From Eubacteriales bacterium (GTDB lineage: Bacteria > Bacillota > Clostridia > Tissierellales > GPF-1), in NCBI GenBank assembly GCA_030625815.1, contig DAOUQF010000015.1:1-64000 (forward strand): a DNA stretch of 64,000 bases. The letters are read 5' to 3'. The position numbers and the translations under genes are program-made. Below are positions 35,035 through 44,247 of the stretch, piece after piece; the first letter of the stretch is position 1; the number at the start of each line of letters is the position of its first letter. Below the pieces are notes generated by a model that worked only from the letters and a program-made list of their open reading frames with translations, was not told where the DNA came from and ran no database searches.

Positions 35035-36156
35035 TTATTGGAACCATCTCTGAACACCCTCTACCCACTGTGTCCAAAGTCCCTGCGCGGATGTCTTTAC
35101 ACCCTGTGGTTCATCCATATTCTGTTCATTCTCTCCCTCCGAATCCAAGCGTTCCAATCGGCATGGATCCGGATAAATAATCAAATCATGAATATAATTT
35201 TCAGAATGGAAAGCGCCCATTTTCAGATAATTGACGCTGATATCCACTAAAAATGCCTGCTCGTCCGCGCTCAGGGTTTGAAAATCTCCAGTCCCCGTCT
35301 CAAGCACCGTCATCGGCAGCGCCAACCCGTTGTCCTCAAAGACTTCCTTTAACAATTTTCCCTGAACGTCCGGCGCCGCATCTCCCCCAGTTGCGCAAAT
35401 CACATAGGTTGCCGGCACATCCGGGGCAACATAGGTAAGTGGACTGTGAAAGATGGCTGTCTGAATTGCAATCTCTCGCTGATTCATGCTTCGAATCGAT
35501 AGGCGCATCAGGGTATAAATCTGCTTCACCCGTTTTTGATAGGTTGCATCATCCAGATCATGAATCTCATCCAATTGATATCGCTTCACCAAATCTGTGG
35601 TGGCGTTGTAAGCCAATATATATTTGACTCCTGCGGAATAGGGCGCCAGGACTTTAATTCCCTGATAGGCGCGCTCTCCCGTATACGCCGCAAGCAGCGA
35701 AATCTGGGCTCCGCGGTCAATGCCCCACAGCCCAATATTTCCTGAATCCAATCGATAGTTTTCAGCTTCCGACTTCAACCATCGGATCGCATCCTTGGTG
35801 TCAATCACCCCGGAGGAAAACCCTGATCGCAAACTGATTGTGCGATAATCAATGCCGGCGACAACAAAACCTTCCGAGAGAAACTTCTCCGTAACCTCTC
35901 GCAATTCTCCTTGCGCCAAATCTTGTCTCGAGCCAAAGCACCGCTCCCCGCCGTGCACAAAAAGCACAACGGGATAACCGCCATAAGATTCCTCTTCCGG
36001 ATAGTACAAGTCCATCTTGAGTTTATCGTGATTAAGCTCTTTGTATAAAATTCCACCTATCGTAGGCGGCAGTTCTTCCTTAGGCGTAAATCCCGTCAGA
36101 ATCATGCCGAAGCAAACAGCAAACAAAATCACAAATAATATGCGACCTCTTTTCAT
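35035..36156 (-). CDS. Secreted alpha/beta-hydrolase-fold protein lacking the catalytic Ser
   Basis: 373 residues from ATG 36156 (AAGGAGG upstream; the frame opens at 36189). Signal peptide, then the esterase/lipase fold with VVLFVHGGE (oxyanion strand) and an elbow at GLWGIDRGAQ, where carboxylesterases have G-x-S-x-G. Asp replaces Ser, and no His is seen in the usual late position (GTGDFQTL instead of a GxxHxF-like loop). It may be a binding pseudoenzyme or use Asp as nucleophile. It is 14 bp after the radical SAM gene. Confidence 0.7.
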   Translation of the reverse strand: MKRGRILFVILFAVCFGMILTGFTPKEELPPTIGGILYKELNHDKLKMDLYYPEEESYGGYPVVLFVHGGERCFGSRQDLAQGELREVTEKFLSEGFVVAGIDYRTISLRSGFSSGVIDTKDAIRWLKSEAENYRLDSGNIGLWGIDRGAQISLLAAYTGERAYQGIKVLAPYSAGVKYILAYNATTDLVKRYQLDEIHDLDDATYQKRVKQIYTLMRLSIRSMNQREIAIQTAIFHSPLTYVAPDVPATYVICATGGDAAPDVQGKLLKEVFEDNGLALPMTVLETGTGDFQTLSADEQAFLVDISVNYLKMGAFHSENYIHDLIIYPDPCRLERLDSEGENEQNMDEPQGVKTSAQGLWTQWVEGVQRWFQ

Positions 36157-36170
36157 GGAACCTCCTTGTA

Positions 36171-37148
36171 TCATACATCCATTTTCCAATAATACTTTTC
36201 AAATAGCATTTGGGGTGTCAACATTTGCTCGGAGTAGGGATTCGCGAATTTCTCAGCCATCGCCGGCAATGAGACCTGCATCCCTCGCCGGAAGGACTCC
36301 GGCATTGCAACTTCCCCGCGCAATCGATCCAGCAGCAAAAATTTTCCCTCTTTATAATTCCCAATAACCGCTTGTTCCTCGATTTGATTCAAGGGGTATA
36401 CATTGAATTCGCGGTCCACATACAGTCGGTTGAGATCCATGCAACGAATTTTGCTATCTCTGAGAATTTCAGGATCCTCTGCATATTCCCGTTCCGGACG
36501 AGCACCAACAAGCTCAAAGGGAACGCCCAAAGCGTGCAGCGTTTCAATGGTTCTGCCCGTTGGGATATTTTCATAGGCGTTTCTCATTTCGCCAGCCATG
36601 ATATAACGCCCCGTTACTTTGAGCTCATGGATCGACAATTCCTTTCCCCTTTGATAGATTGAAGCAACTTCTTTCTCATTTCCCTTGGTGGCTAGAATAC
36701 GCCAGACAACCTGAAATCCTTGATCCATGGCTCGCGCAGTCGCCTCATCGATCCGACGATACGCCCCCGTTCTCCCCGCCAGCGCATCATGCATCATCTC
36801 GGTTCCGTAAAGGGTAAACACGATCCTTGGCAATATCGGGAAAAGCTCAGACAGCATCGTCTCCGATAGGTTCTCCCCATTGGTGTACAAGCTGCGTTCC
36901 TCATGCTTGCTTCCCAGCCATCCTTCTTCTTTCGCCCGTTTCAACAATTGTATAAGTTCAGGATATAGGGTTGGCTCCCTAAAGATCCCAATCGATAGTT
37001 CTTCATTCAATTGCTCCTGAAGAGTTCTGGTCATATCCATAATCTGATCCGGATTCATCATAACTCGACCTCTGCTCCCCGCAGGGCAATAGCAATGAAA
37101 ACACTGATTTCGGCAATTGGTTGCCTCATAGAATATTTGTCTTGGCAT
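36171..37148 (-). CDS. Radical SAM protein, function unknown
   Basis: 325 residues. The N-terminal CRNQCFHCYC gives the Cx3Cx2C cluster motif at about residues 12-19, unusually early. IFREPTLYPE corresponds to the strand 2 GGEP region and SLYTNG to the next core motif. One later Cys (IRCMDL) lies in the C-terminal part, so a full SPASM domain is not evident. The substrate is unknown. The gene is next to the Ser-less hydrolase, in the same direction with a 14-bp gap, so they may share a transcript. Confidence 0.75.
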   Translation of the reverse strand: MPRQIFYEATNCRNQCFHCYCPAGSRGRVMMNPDQIMDMTRTLQEQLNEELSIGIFREPTLYPELIQLLKRAKEEGWLGSKHEERSLYTNGENLSETMLSELFPILPRIVFTLYGTEMMHDALAGRTGAYRRIDEATARAMDQGFQVVWRILATKGNEKEVASIYQRGKELSIHELKVTGRYIMAGEMRNAYENIPTGRTIETLHALGVPFELVGARPEREYAEDPEILRDSKIRCMDLNRLYVDREFNVYPLNQIEEQAVIGNYKEGKFLLLDRLRGEVAMPESFRRGMQVSLPAMAEKFANPYSEQMLTPQMLFEKYYWKMDV

Positions 37149-37498
37149 ATTCCTCGCCTCCTATGTTTCCATTATAACCCATGTGTTTTTCTGTGTATCT
37201 TAAATATCAAAGACAAAATTCAAAAAAAAGAAACCCTAAATCGCAAAAATAAGTTGAAACAATCGAAATTATCAAGGTGCCCTAAGTCTTGAACCTGAAG
37301 TCAATGTTCTTGAAACCATTGAAAGCATGTATAATTTAAAAAAAATTACCCAAAATTTCTTATAAGTTGATTGCTTGAGCATCCTTATTGGATTAAATGA
37401 AAAACATCAAAAAGCACCGCGGAACATAAAATGTTCCGCGGTGCTTTCTTACATAATTGAGACTGTCATACAATTTCAAAAAATCCAATCTTTCCTTA
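37149..37498. other. 350-bp intergenic region
   Basis: Apart from the terminator at 37411-37447 and a TATAAT on the minus strand at 37176-37171 (possible -10 of the radical SAM gene, no good -35), nothing is recognised. A TTGAAA and a TATAAT on the plus strand are only 14 bp apart and have no gene behind them. Confidence 0.5.
37411..37447. terminator. Strong terminator downstream of the GGDEF pair
   Basis: AAAGCACCGCGGAACA pairs perfectly with TGTTCCGCGGTGCTTT around a short A/T loop; T-runs on both strands. Confidence 0.85.
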
Positions 37499-38413
37499 TT
37501 AATCCAACATCACCTGGCTCTTTCCTTTCGCCTTCGCCATATACAAAAGATCATCCACTCGACGAATCAAATAATCAATGGATTCTCCATGGTATTCCAC
37601 CACCCCGGCACTAAATTGCAGGGTCACGGCAATATCGCCCTTCCGGAAATCATTGACCTGAAGCATTGCCTCGATCCGATCTAGAATCTCAACGGCATCG
37701 CCGATTTTTGTTCCCGGAAAGAGCAGAAGGAATTCTTCTCCTCCATATCGGCCCACATAGTCCATGGTGCGCACTTGATCCACCAATGCTTTGGAAAACT
37801 CCTTCAATACAAAATCTCCAAACTGATGGCCGTGTTCATCATTCACCGATTTAAAATAATCGATATCAATCAAGGCAATGGTTAAAAATTCAAGCCCCCG
37901 TTCCGCCCGGGCCGTTTCCTTCTTCAACAACTCCATAATATGTTTTCGATTAAACAAACCCGTCATTTCATCGGTGATGGATTCACGATACAAGCGATCG
38001 TTCAAGTGCTCCAATTCCTCTTGGCTATCCTTCATCTCTCTACGCAATCTGATCAGCTCTGTAATATCGTGGAGCAATAAAATCAACTCGCTATCGTTCA
38101 CTGCAATCGCAGAAACCTGAAAATTCCGTCCATTGCAGGCGACTTCTTGCTCATAGGTCTGCGGTTTTCCTTCATTGCACACCCGCTCACAGAATCCATG
38201 CAAGCCACAATCGGTTTCCAGAGAATCAGATAGAATTTCATGAAAGGTCTTCCCGATTATCATGGTTCTATCGAGCCCCACGATCAATTCGAATAACGGA
38301 TTGATTTCCAAGAAGCGAAAATGAAACCCTTGATCATCATCGCCTCGTTCAATCAGCAGTTTTGCAAATCCGATTGGCATTCGGTCAACCCAACTTTCAT
38401 TTGTAGTTCCCAT
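37499..38413 (-). CDS. PAS-GGDEF diguanylate cyclase (second of tandem pair)
   Basis: 304 residues. N-terminal PAS domain (about 10-125, with a short Cys-containing insert CGLHGFCERVC), a coiled-coil linker, then GGDEF with active-site GGEEF and an upstream RTMD inhibitory site five residues before it. It should make cyclic di-GMP from two GTP and be feedback-inhibited. No membrane segment, so it is cytoplasmic. It starts 3 bp after its paralogue ends. Confidence 0.9.
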   Translation of the reverse strand: MGTTNESWVDRMPIGFAKLLIERGDDDQGFHFRFLEINPLFELIVGLDRTMIIGKTFHEILSDSLETDCGLHGFCERVCNEGKPQTYEQEVACNGRNFQVSAIAVNDSELILLLHDITELIRLRREMKDSQEELEHLNDRLYRESITDEMTGLFNRKHIMELLKKETARAERGLEFLTIALIDIDYFKSVNDEHGHQFGDFVLKEFSKALVDQVRTMDYVGRYGGEEFLLLFPGTKIGDAVEILDRIEAMLQVNDFRKGDIAVTLQFSAGVVEYHGESIDYLIRRVDDLLYMAKAKGKSQVMLD

Positions 38414-38416
38414 CGT

Positions 38417-39349
38417 TCACTCCTCCTTCTCCATCATGATCCACACGACTCGATTGCGGCCCGTTCGCTTTGCGGTATACAGCCTCTCGTCAACCCGCAT
38501 CAACAATTGATGAATCGCATCCCCCTGATAATCAGCAACTCCAGCACTAAAGGTAATCTGCAGATTTGCTTCTCCCAATCGAAAAGGCAGAGATTCCATT
38601 TGCCACCGAATCCGTTCCAAAACCTGTACAGCGATTTCCGGTGCGGTCTCTGGAAAGATCAATAAAAATTCTTCTCCGCCATATCGCCCCACATAATCCA
38701 TTTCCCGAGTCCACTGCTGCAGTCGTTTTGAAAACTGCTCTAAAACAAGATCCCCCGCCTGATGCCCATAGGTGTCATTGACCCTCTTAAAGAAATCAAT
38801 ATCCAATAACGCAATGCTTAACGGCTTCTTGTTCCGATTTGTCCGTGAAACTTCCTTACTCAACAACTCCAAAATATATCTTCGATTGAACAGCTTGGTT
38901 CCAGGATCGGTGATGCTCTCCTTATAGAGTGCTAAATTTAACTCTTCCAGCTCCCGCTGTTTCTCACCCATGCGTTCCCGAAGCGCTGTCATCTCGGAAA
39001 TATCGATAAAGATTGTTGCAAATTCGTCCTCAAAAACCGGAAAAGCAGTAACATGAAAGGTTCGATGAAGCACGCGGGAATATCGTTCAAAGGTGCGTGC
39101 CTTCTGAAGTTCCACCACTTCTGAGAAAATTTTAATCCACGGAATGGAATCCTCTTGAATATGAGGGATCGCTTCTGTTACCGTTTTCCCAATCAAATCC
39201 TCTCGATTCAATCCCGTAATTTTCTCATAGGCATGATTTGTCAATAAGAAGACATAGTCTACCACTTGCCCGTTCTGATCTCGAACCGCGCGACGATATG
39301 CAAATCCGACCGGCATATTTTCAATCAAGACTTCCCAAGGTAGATCCAT
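38417..39349 (-). CDS. PAS-GGDEF diguanylate cyclase (first of tandem pair)
   Basis: 310 residues from ATG 39349 (AAAGGGG upstream; frame opens at 39376). Same layout as the next gene: NMPVGFAYRRA start, PAS domain with YEKITGLNREDLIGKT, coiled-coil linker, GGDEF domain with GGEEF and REMD inhibitory site. The two share long identical blocks around DYVGRYGGEEF, so they come from a tandem duplication. The PAS domains differ more than the catalytic parts, suggesting different signals. Confidence 0.9.
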   Translation of the reverse strand: MDLPWEVLIENMPVGFAYRRAVRDQNGQVVDYVFLLTNHAYEKITGLNREDLIGKTVTEAIPHIQEDSIPWIKIFSEVVELQKARTFERYSRVLHRTFHVTAFPVFEDEFATIFIDISEMTALRERMGEKQRELEELNLALYKESITDPGTKLFNRRYILELLSKEVSRTNRNKKPLSIALLDIDFFKRVNDTYGHQAGDLVLEQFSKRLQQWTREMDYVGRYGGEEFLLIFPETAPEIAVQVLERIRWQMESLPFRLGEANLQITFSAGVADYQGDAIHQLLMRVDERLYTAKRTGRNRVVWIMMEKEE

Positions 39350-39402
39350 CTTTTCATCCCCTTTCAACCTATGCATTTAATACCCGATTCTGAAAGAAAT
39401 CC

Positions 39403-39434
39403 AAAAAAAGAAAACCACAAAGTGGTTTTCTTTC
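39403..39434 (-). terminator. Terminator of the polyol PTS operon
   Basis: AGAAAACCAC/GTGGTTTTCT stem followed by TTTTTTT on the minus strand, downstream of the IIA gene. Confidence 0.85.
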
Positions 39435-39461
39435 AATTTATTGCTTTATCTGTACTTTTGC

Positions 39462-39821
39462 TCAGGCTTTCGATATAATAATCTCATCGCCAACGCTTAT
39501 GACGGGAAGAGCACTGCCTTTCAGTTCAATCTGTCCTGGAAGATCAGCTTGTGATTTCCCTGAAAACTTAAAGGAGCAATGTCCCAGTAATTTCAAGGTA
39601 TGATTTGCTTCGCCGCCGACGGCAGTTACGATATACGTGCTCTCGCCAAATTGCACGATATCGCCAACTTCAACCTCGTGCTCCATTTCTTCTATGGAAT
39701 GGAGCACACTTATCTCTGCCAATTCCTTTGGCGCATTGTTATTAAAAATAATCAGCATATCCATCTCCAAAAACTCCAATGCCATTTCGCCGATTTCCGT
39801 TACTTCTGCCTGATATTTCAT
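39462..39821 (-). CDS. srlB: Glucitol-family PTS component IIA
   Basis: 119 residues, full length for the glucitol/sorbitol IIA family (PF03829). The conserved NNAPKELAEISVLH segment holds the phosphorylated His. It passes phosphate from HPr to the IIB domain of the preceding gene product. Last gene of the operon. Confidence 0.9.
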   Translation of the reverse strand: MKYQAEVTEIGEMALEFLEMDMLIIFNNNAPKELAEISVLHSIEEMEHEVEVGDIVQFGESTYIVTAVGGEANHTLKLLGHCSFKFSGKSQADLPGQIELKGSALPVISVGDEIIISKA

Positions 39822-39838
39822 GCTATTCCCTCCACCTC

Positions 39839-40804
39839 TTAATACATTCCGATGCTAAATGCGTATGCGATAACAACTGATAATGGTCCAGTGATCAAAC
39901 GAGAAAACAAGACTGCCGGTACACCGACATTTACTGTTTCTGGTTCCGCTTCTCCCAAACTCAAACCAACTGGAACAAAGTCACAACCAACTTGCGGGTC
40001 AATCGCAAACAATGCAGGGAGTGCCAACTGAACTGGGATATTTCCTTTTCCAATTTCTACACCGACCAAAACTCCGACGACCTGTGCAATAACCGCGCCT
40101 GGTCCCAAGACTGGTGAAAGGAATGGAATGGAACAAACAATCGAGATCATGAACAATCCTGGTAAGGTTCCCGCAAATGGTGTAATTGTGTTTGCGATCC
40201 AATCACCAATTCCCGATGCAGAAATAATACCGATCATCATGGAGATAAATGCCATAAACGGTAGTACGTTTCGGATGACTTGATCAATTGTATCACGGCC
40301 TGCTTGGTAGAACTTGCCGACGATCCCGCCAACTCCCTTGCCCATTCGTACGAGCAAGCTTTGTTTTCCAGTGCTAGCTGCTGGTTTTTCAACTGTTGTA
40401 CCGTTCACTTTCACAGTTTCAACCGGCACTGCAGTCTCATCCGTCAATGAAATTTGCTTAACTCCAACATCGGAAACATACAGTTCTTTGGTAATGAATT
40501 GTGCCAAAGGACCTGCTTGTCCAACTGGGTTTAAGTTGATCGTAAGTAAGTTTTTCTTTGGATATACGCCACATCGTGCCGTACCGCCGCAATCTACAAT
40601 TGCTACGGCAATCTTTTCATCAGACACGCCTGTTGAAAATCCATCAATCGCTTCTCCACCAGTTAATTCGGCTATTCTTTGTGCAACAGGATGAATGCCG
40701 CCGCCTGTGACTGACAAAATAACATTTCTATCTTCCGTCGGCAAGATGACCAATGGTCCACCCCAACCGCCATTTCCCTTTACTACTTTTACAGAACGAT
40801 ACAT
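39839..40804 (-). CDS. srlE: Glucitol-family PTS component IIBC
   Basis: 321 residues. The IIB domain (about 1-125) carries [14 protein letters not shown] with the phosphocysteine; the C-terminal half has four to five membrane segments with [13 protein letters not shown] and [20 protein letters not shown]. With the IIC protein upstream it forms the transport channel and phosphorylates a polyol during import. The substrate is probably a polyol, not necessarily sorbitol. Confidence 0.92.
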   Translation of the reverse strand: MYRSVKVVKGNGGWGGPLVILPTEDRNVILSVTGGGIHPVAQRIAELTGGEAIDGFSTGVSDEKIAVAIVDCGGTARCGVYPKKNLLTINLNPVGQAGPLAQFITKELYVSDVGVKQISLTDETAVPVETVKVNGTTVEKPAASTGKQSLLVRMGKGVGGIVGKFYQAGRDTIDQVIRNVLPFMAFISMMIGIISASGIGDWIANTITPFAGTLPGLFMISIVCSIPFLSPVLGPGAVIAQVVGVLVGVEIGKGNIPVQLALPALFAIDPQVGCDFVPVGLSLGEAEPETVNVGVPAVLFSRLITGPLSVVIAYAFSIGMY

Positions 40805-40816
40805 CGCATTCCCTCC

Positions 40817-41335
40817 TTACGCGTGATTTTTCATCATGGCAATAGTAATTCTTTCAGTCAATACTCCACGGATTAAGATAACTACCATACCGCATAGGAA
40901 ATATCGAACCGCTAGCTCTCCCAAAGGATAGCCCATCGCTTGAACTCCTGTTGCAATGCCCATATAAACGAAAAGCTCGCCTGCATTGGCATGAGGGAAA
41001 AGACCTAAGATTGGATGAACCAGTGAAACGGCAGCATCGTAATATGCTGGCTTGTATTTCTCTGGCAAAAATTTTCCGAAAGTATAACACATAGGGTTCG
41101 TTAAGAAAAAGACCGCAAGCAATGGTAAAATTGTATAGCGAGTGATAATGTTTTTGCCCATTATTTTCGCAAAACCCTCTACCCGTTCTTCCCCAACAAT
41201 TTTGATAACCGCATTGACAGCTGTGATCAATACAACCAACATTGGAATAATTCCTGTGACCAACCCCATAAAGGTATTTCCACCGGCTCGGAATAAGTTA
41301 ATAAATCCGTCTGCAAAATTTGCTAATACTTCCAT
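40817..41335 (-). CDS. srlA: Glucitol-family PTS component IIC
   Basis: 172 residues with four to five membrane segments; GNTFMGLVTGIIPMLV and FLTNPMCYTFGKFLPEKYKPAYYD are family hallmarks. It starts 22 bp after gutM and ends 13 bp before the IIBC gene. Confidence 0.92.
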   Translation of the reverse strand: MEVLANFADGFINLFRAGGNTFMGLVTGIIPMLVVLITAVNAVIKIVGEERVEGFAKIMGKNIITRYTILPLLAVFFLTNPMCYTFGKFLPEKYKPAYYDAAVSLVHPILGLFPHANAGELFVYMGIATGVQAMGYPLGELAVRYFLCGMVVILIRGVLTERITIAMMKNHA

Positions 41336-41356
41336 CTATTCTCCTCCTTTAATTGT

Positions 41357-41767
41357 TTATTCAAATCCATTTGCGAGTTCTTGGTTTTTTTCCCCCCTCT
41401 TTCTTCGTTGCAATTCAACTTGTTGAATCGCCATCGCTACAGATTTAATAATATCTTCGTGTACCTTTTTTTCTTTTAGATAACTTTCAGCCTCTCCAAT
41501 CGTTTTCCCATTGAGGACACGCAACGGCTTAAACTTAGCAAAAAAGGTGATTCCCCTCATCAATTGAACTTCTACGATTCGGTCCGCTTCATCGACGGCC
41601 ATAACCAAAATATTACCAGGGCGCAGTTTTCCTCTTGTCTGTCCGATTCCAAAATCTCCGAGTTTTCGTACCTCGACCATTTTCATTTGAATTTTTTTCG
41701 ATTGATAGTATGTCAATCCCGCTTGAATGATCATAAAGAAAAAAGCAACGATAAATATTTTCAGCAT
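41357..41767 (-). CDS. gutM: GutM/SrlM-type glucitol operon accessory protein
   Basis: 136 residues. A single N-terminal membrane segment (about 2-16) followed by QSKKIQ and a basic cytoplasmic domain with LGDFGIGQTRGKL, typical of GutM (PF06923). GutM was described as an activator in the sorbitol operon; it is membrane-tethered in many Firmicutes. It starts 1 bp after the SorC regulator stop. Confidence 0.88.
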   Translation of the reverse strand: MLKIFIVAFFFMIIQAGLTYYQSKKIQMKMVEVRKLGDFGIGQTRGKLRPGNILVMAVDEADRIVEVQLMRGITFFAKFKPLRVLNGKTIGEAESYLKEKKVHEDIIKSVAMAIQQVELQRRKRGEKNQELANGFE

Positions 41768-41768
41768 C

Positions 41769-42728
41769 TTATCCCTCCGTTTCCTTCAAGATCCGAATCG
41801 CGCATGCAGTATTCATTACGACCACATTCACAAATCCGCCTCGAATGGCGCCAATCATCGCTTCTGACTTCGCCGCACTAGCAACAGCACCCACTACAAT
41901 CGGAATTCGTTTCAATTGCTTAATTGGAAGTCCAAACACGTTTTGATTGCAGATAAAGGGTTCCGTGTTTCCTTCCTCATCAAAAAACTGTAAACAAATA
42001 TCTCCAACTGCGTGAAACTTGCCAAGGCTCTTCAGCTTGGTTTCGTCAAAATAACCCGTGGCCATCATCGTGGACTTTGAATCCATGGGACTTCCAACTC
42101 CGACCAAGGCGATATTGATCCGATCCATCTCTTCAAAAACCTCTTGCATCCCTTCATCCTGCCGCAAATGCTGAATCAATGCCGGGTCTTGCATCATGGC
42201 TGGAGCATGAAGCAACTTTACTCCACCGGAAAATGCGGAAGCCAAATCCATGGCAATCTGATTGGGATGAATATCCGAGGCAATCTGGCCAACGCCCCCG
42301 ATCAAAGGAACAAAAATAGCCTTTACGGGCCGCGTTACATCTACATACCTCGCTGCATGCTTGATCGTCGTTCCCATGGAGACCCCAACTCGATCTCCCT
42401 TTTTTACGATACGCATCAAGTAATTGGCAATCGCATACCCGATCTCATTCTTCTGATTAAATTCGTCTGCCTTATCATGCACCACAATCGCTTCCCGCAA
42501 ATCAAATCGCTGCTCGAGCGCTTTTTCCAAATCACGGAACTCCTTATCGGAATAATTGTGGATCTTCACTTCAATGATTCCACTCTCTCGTCCCGCCTTC
42601 AATAATCTGGATACGGTTGGTCGAGAGATTTTTAAAATATCTGCAATTTCCTTCTGACCCAAATTTTCGTCATAATACAAAGAACAACATTTTACAATTA
42701 ACCGTTCATCATCTACGATTTTTTTCAT
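41769..42728 (-). CDS. SorC-family transcriptional regulator of the PTS operon
   Basis: 319 residues from ATG 42728 (AAAGGGG eight bases upstream; GTG three codons earlier). Helix-turn-helix LGQKEIADILKISRPTVSRLLKAG, then the SorC sugar-phosphate-binding domain. It is co-directional with the PTS genes and probably controls them in response to a phosphorylated polyol. A near palindrome lies 90 bp upstream. Confidence 0.88.
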   Translation of the reverse strand: MKKIVDDERLIVKCCSLYYDENLGQKEIADILKISRPTVSRLLKAGRESGIIEVKIHNYSDKEFRDLEKALEQRFDLREAIVVHDKADEFNQKNEIGYAIANYLMRIVKKGDRVGVSMGTTIKHAARYVDVTRPVKAIFVPLIGGVGQIASDIHPNQIAMDLASAFSGGVKLLHAPAMMQDPALIQHLRQDEGMQEVFEEMDRINIALVGVGSPMDSKSTMMATGYFDETKLKSLGKFHAVGDICLQFFDEEGNTEPFICNQNVFGLPIKQLKRIPIVVGAVASAAKSEAMIGAIRGGFVNVVVMNTACAIRILKETEG

Positions 42729-42817
42729 CCCGGACACCCCTTTATTTTTACTTTTGTTCTAACTCAATACCTAATTTCATACTTAGTATAGAGGGTGAGG
42801 GAAAACCTTGTCAATAA

Positions 42818-42835
42818 TTGATATTAATATATCAA
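42818..42835. promoter_or_regulatory. Inverted repeat upstream of the SorC gene (putative operator)
   Basis: TTGATAT and ATATCAA, perfect arms with a 4-bp centre. It is well placed for autoregulation by the SorC protein. Confidence 0.45.
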
Positions 42836-42848
42836 TACCAGTATTCTA

Positions 42849-42878
42849 CGAGAGTCCGAATATACATTCGGACTCTCG
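42849..42878. other. 13-bp perfect stem-loop without T-run
   Basis: CGAGAGTCCGAAT and ATTCGGACTCTCG around ATAC, 38 bp after the SAF gene stop. Neither strand has a T-run, so it is not a standard terminator. It may stabilise the 3' end of the SAF mRNA or act as a processing site between it and the PTS cistrons. Confidence 0.55.
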
Positions 42879-42915
42879 CAAAACCATGAGGATTATGGAA
42901 TTTTAACAGGATCTT

Positions 42916-44205
42916 CTAAAATAGTTGATCCTGCAGCTGACGCAATTGCACGATAAATGAATCCGTATCAAGCTCGATATCATTATAGGTAACTAATTCG
43001 CCTTTTTTCACATCACGAATCAATTTCGTTTTTCTATTGATCAATCCTAGCGGCACTGCTTTTTCCTGCTTCGCCACTTCTGCGATTTCAATGGTTCCGT
43101 AAACAGTATATCCGCCGATTCCATCCAGCATTTGTCCCGCTTTCAAATCGATCTTCGCTACGGTAACACATTCAGAAATTGGTGCGCCCAAAGGAACGAT
43201 TGTTGGTTCGCGATCCAATACGGCACGCGCAACTGTCAATGGTGTTTCCAGGCTGCAAAGATGGTATGGTCGATATAGAACGTAGTTTGGTCCGTCACCC
43301 ATGCTCAAATAATGCATTTCACGATGCACTTCCTTCAATGGGCTTGAAACGATTACGAATACACCAGGTGCTACACCGTTTACGAAATCAACTTTCCCGT
43401 ATCCATTCAAGATGCCGCCCTCTTCTTTCAATTGGAAGATTGAGGGCAATTCGTCTACCGTTCCGGCAGGACCATGAGCACCGCGAACATCAGGCAAGAA
43501 GCCAGTTGCGTTGGACATCGCAGTCATCTCTACCATCGTTTTTGTTCCATCCTTGAAACAAGCCAACATCTTTGGGCTCACGCCTCTTCGAGTCGCTTCT
43601 TCCAATACGCTGTCTGGATTCGCGTTGAAATCCAATTTATTGTTTTTGCCTTTTCCAACGACACGGACATCATAACCCAAAGCTGTCGCAAAATCATAAA
43701 GTTCCATGACTGCTCCCGGCTCATCACCGTGAGAACCCGTATAAACGATTCCTGCGTTGTCCGCCAATTTTTTCAATAGCGGTCCAATGGTAACATCAGC
43801 TTCTACGTTCATCATGATAATATTCTTTTTCTCAAAAATACAATCCATCGCAACATGCGCACCAACATCAGGCACACCTGTCGCTTCAACGACCGCGTCA
43901 ATTTGCGTAATTTTCGGTGCAAGCATCGCATTGTTTGTAATGACAAATTTTCCATCTTCAATTGCTTGAATTCCTTCTTCTGCTGTTTCGATCGCTACAA
44001 TTTGATCCTCGAAAATTCCAGCATGCAGATATGCTTTTCTTGCAGATTCAATATTAATATCAGCAACAACCGCTGGACGCATCCCCTTCATCGCCAGCAT
44101 TTGACTTACCATTCCTGTTCCCATCTGTCCTGCTCCGATAATCGCCGCAAGAATTGGGGTGCCATTCTCTTCCAGTTCTACCAGTCTTCGATTCATTCCT
44201 AACAT
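42916..44205 (-). CDS. NAD(P)-binding oxidoreductase with C-terminal SAF domain
   Basis: 429 residues. An N-terminal Rossmann fold with AAIIGAGQMGTGMV (about 18-31) and DAVVEATGVPDVGAHVAMD resembles homoserine dehydrogenase; residues about 170-310 would be the catalytic part (GSHGDEPGAVMEL, GKGKNNKL). The C-terminal 90 residues form a SAF domain (ECVTVAKIDLKAGQMLDGIG, VKKGELVTYNDIEL). GGAGGAG lies before ATG 44205. It leads the glucitol-type PTS operon, so it probably oxidises the incoming polyol phosphate or a derived acid; no reaction is established from sequence. Confidence 0.75.
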   Translation of the reverse strand: MLGMNRRLVELEENGTPILAAIIGAGQMGTGMVSQMLAMKGMRPAVVADINIESARKAYLHAGIFEDQIVAIETAEEGIQAIEDGKFVITNNAMLAPKITQIDAVVEATGVPDVGAHVAMDCIFEKKNIIMMNVEADVTIGPLLKKLADNAGIVYTGSHGDEPGAVMELYDFATALGYDVRVVGKGKNNKLDFNANPDSVLEEATRRGVSPKMLACFKDGTKTMVEMTAMSNATGFLPDVRGAHGPAGTVDELPSIFQLKEEGGILNGYGKVDFVNGVAPGVFVIVSSPLKEVHREMHYLSMGDGPNYVLYRPYHLCSLETPLTVARAVLDREPTIVPLGAPISECVTVAKIDLKAGQMLDGIGGYTVYGTIEIAEVAKQEKAVPLGLINRKTKLIRDVKKGELVTYNDIELDTDSFIVQLRQLQDQLF

Positions 44206-44232
44206 GCTAACTCCTCCTGTATTTTTACATAT

Positions 44233-44247
44233 GTTCTAAATGAGAAC
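44233..44247. promoter_or_regulatory. Inverted repeat upstream of the SAF gene (putative operator)
   Basis: GTTCT-AAATG-AGAAC, 5-bp arms, 28 bp before the SAF gene start. A half copy (TTTGTTCT) lies upstream of the SorC gene at about 42754. Confidence 0.35.

Noticed and set aside
37310-37335. TTGAAA and TATAAT on the plus strand as a promoter
   Set aside because: Spacing is only 14 bp and no gene or RNA can be recognised downstream.
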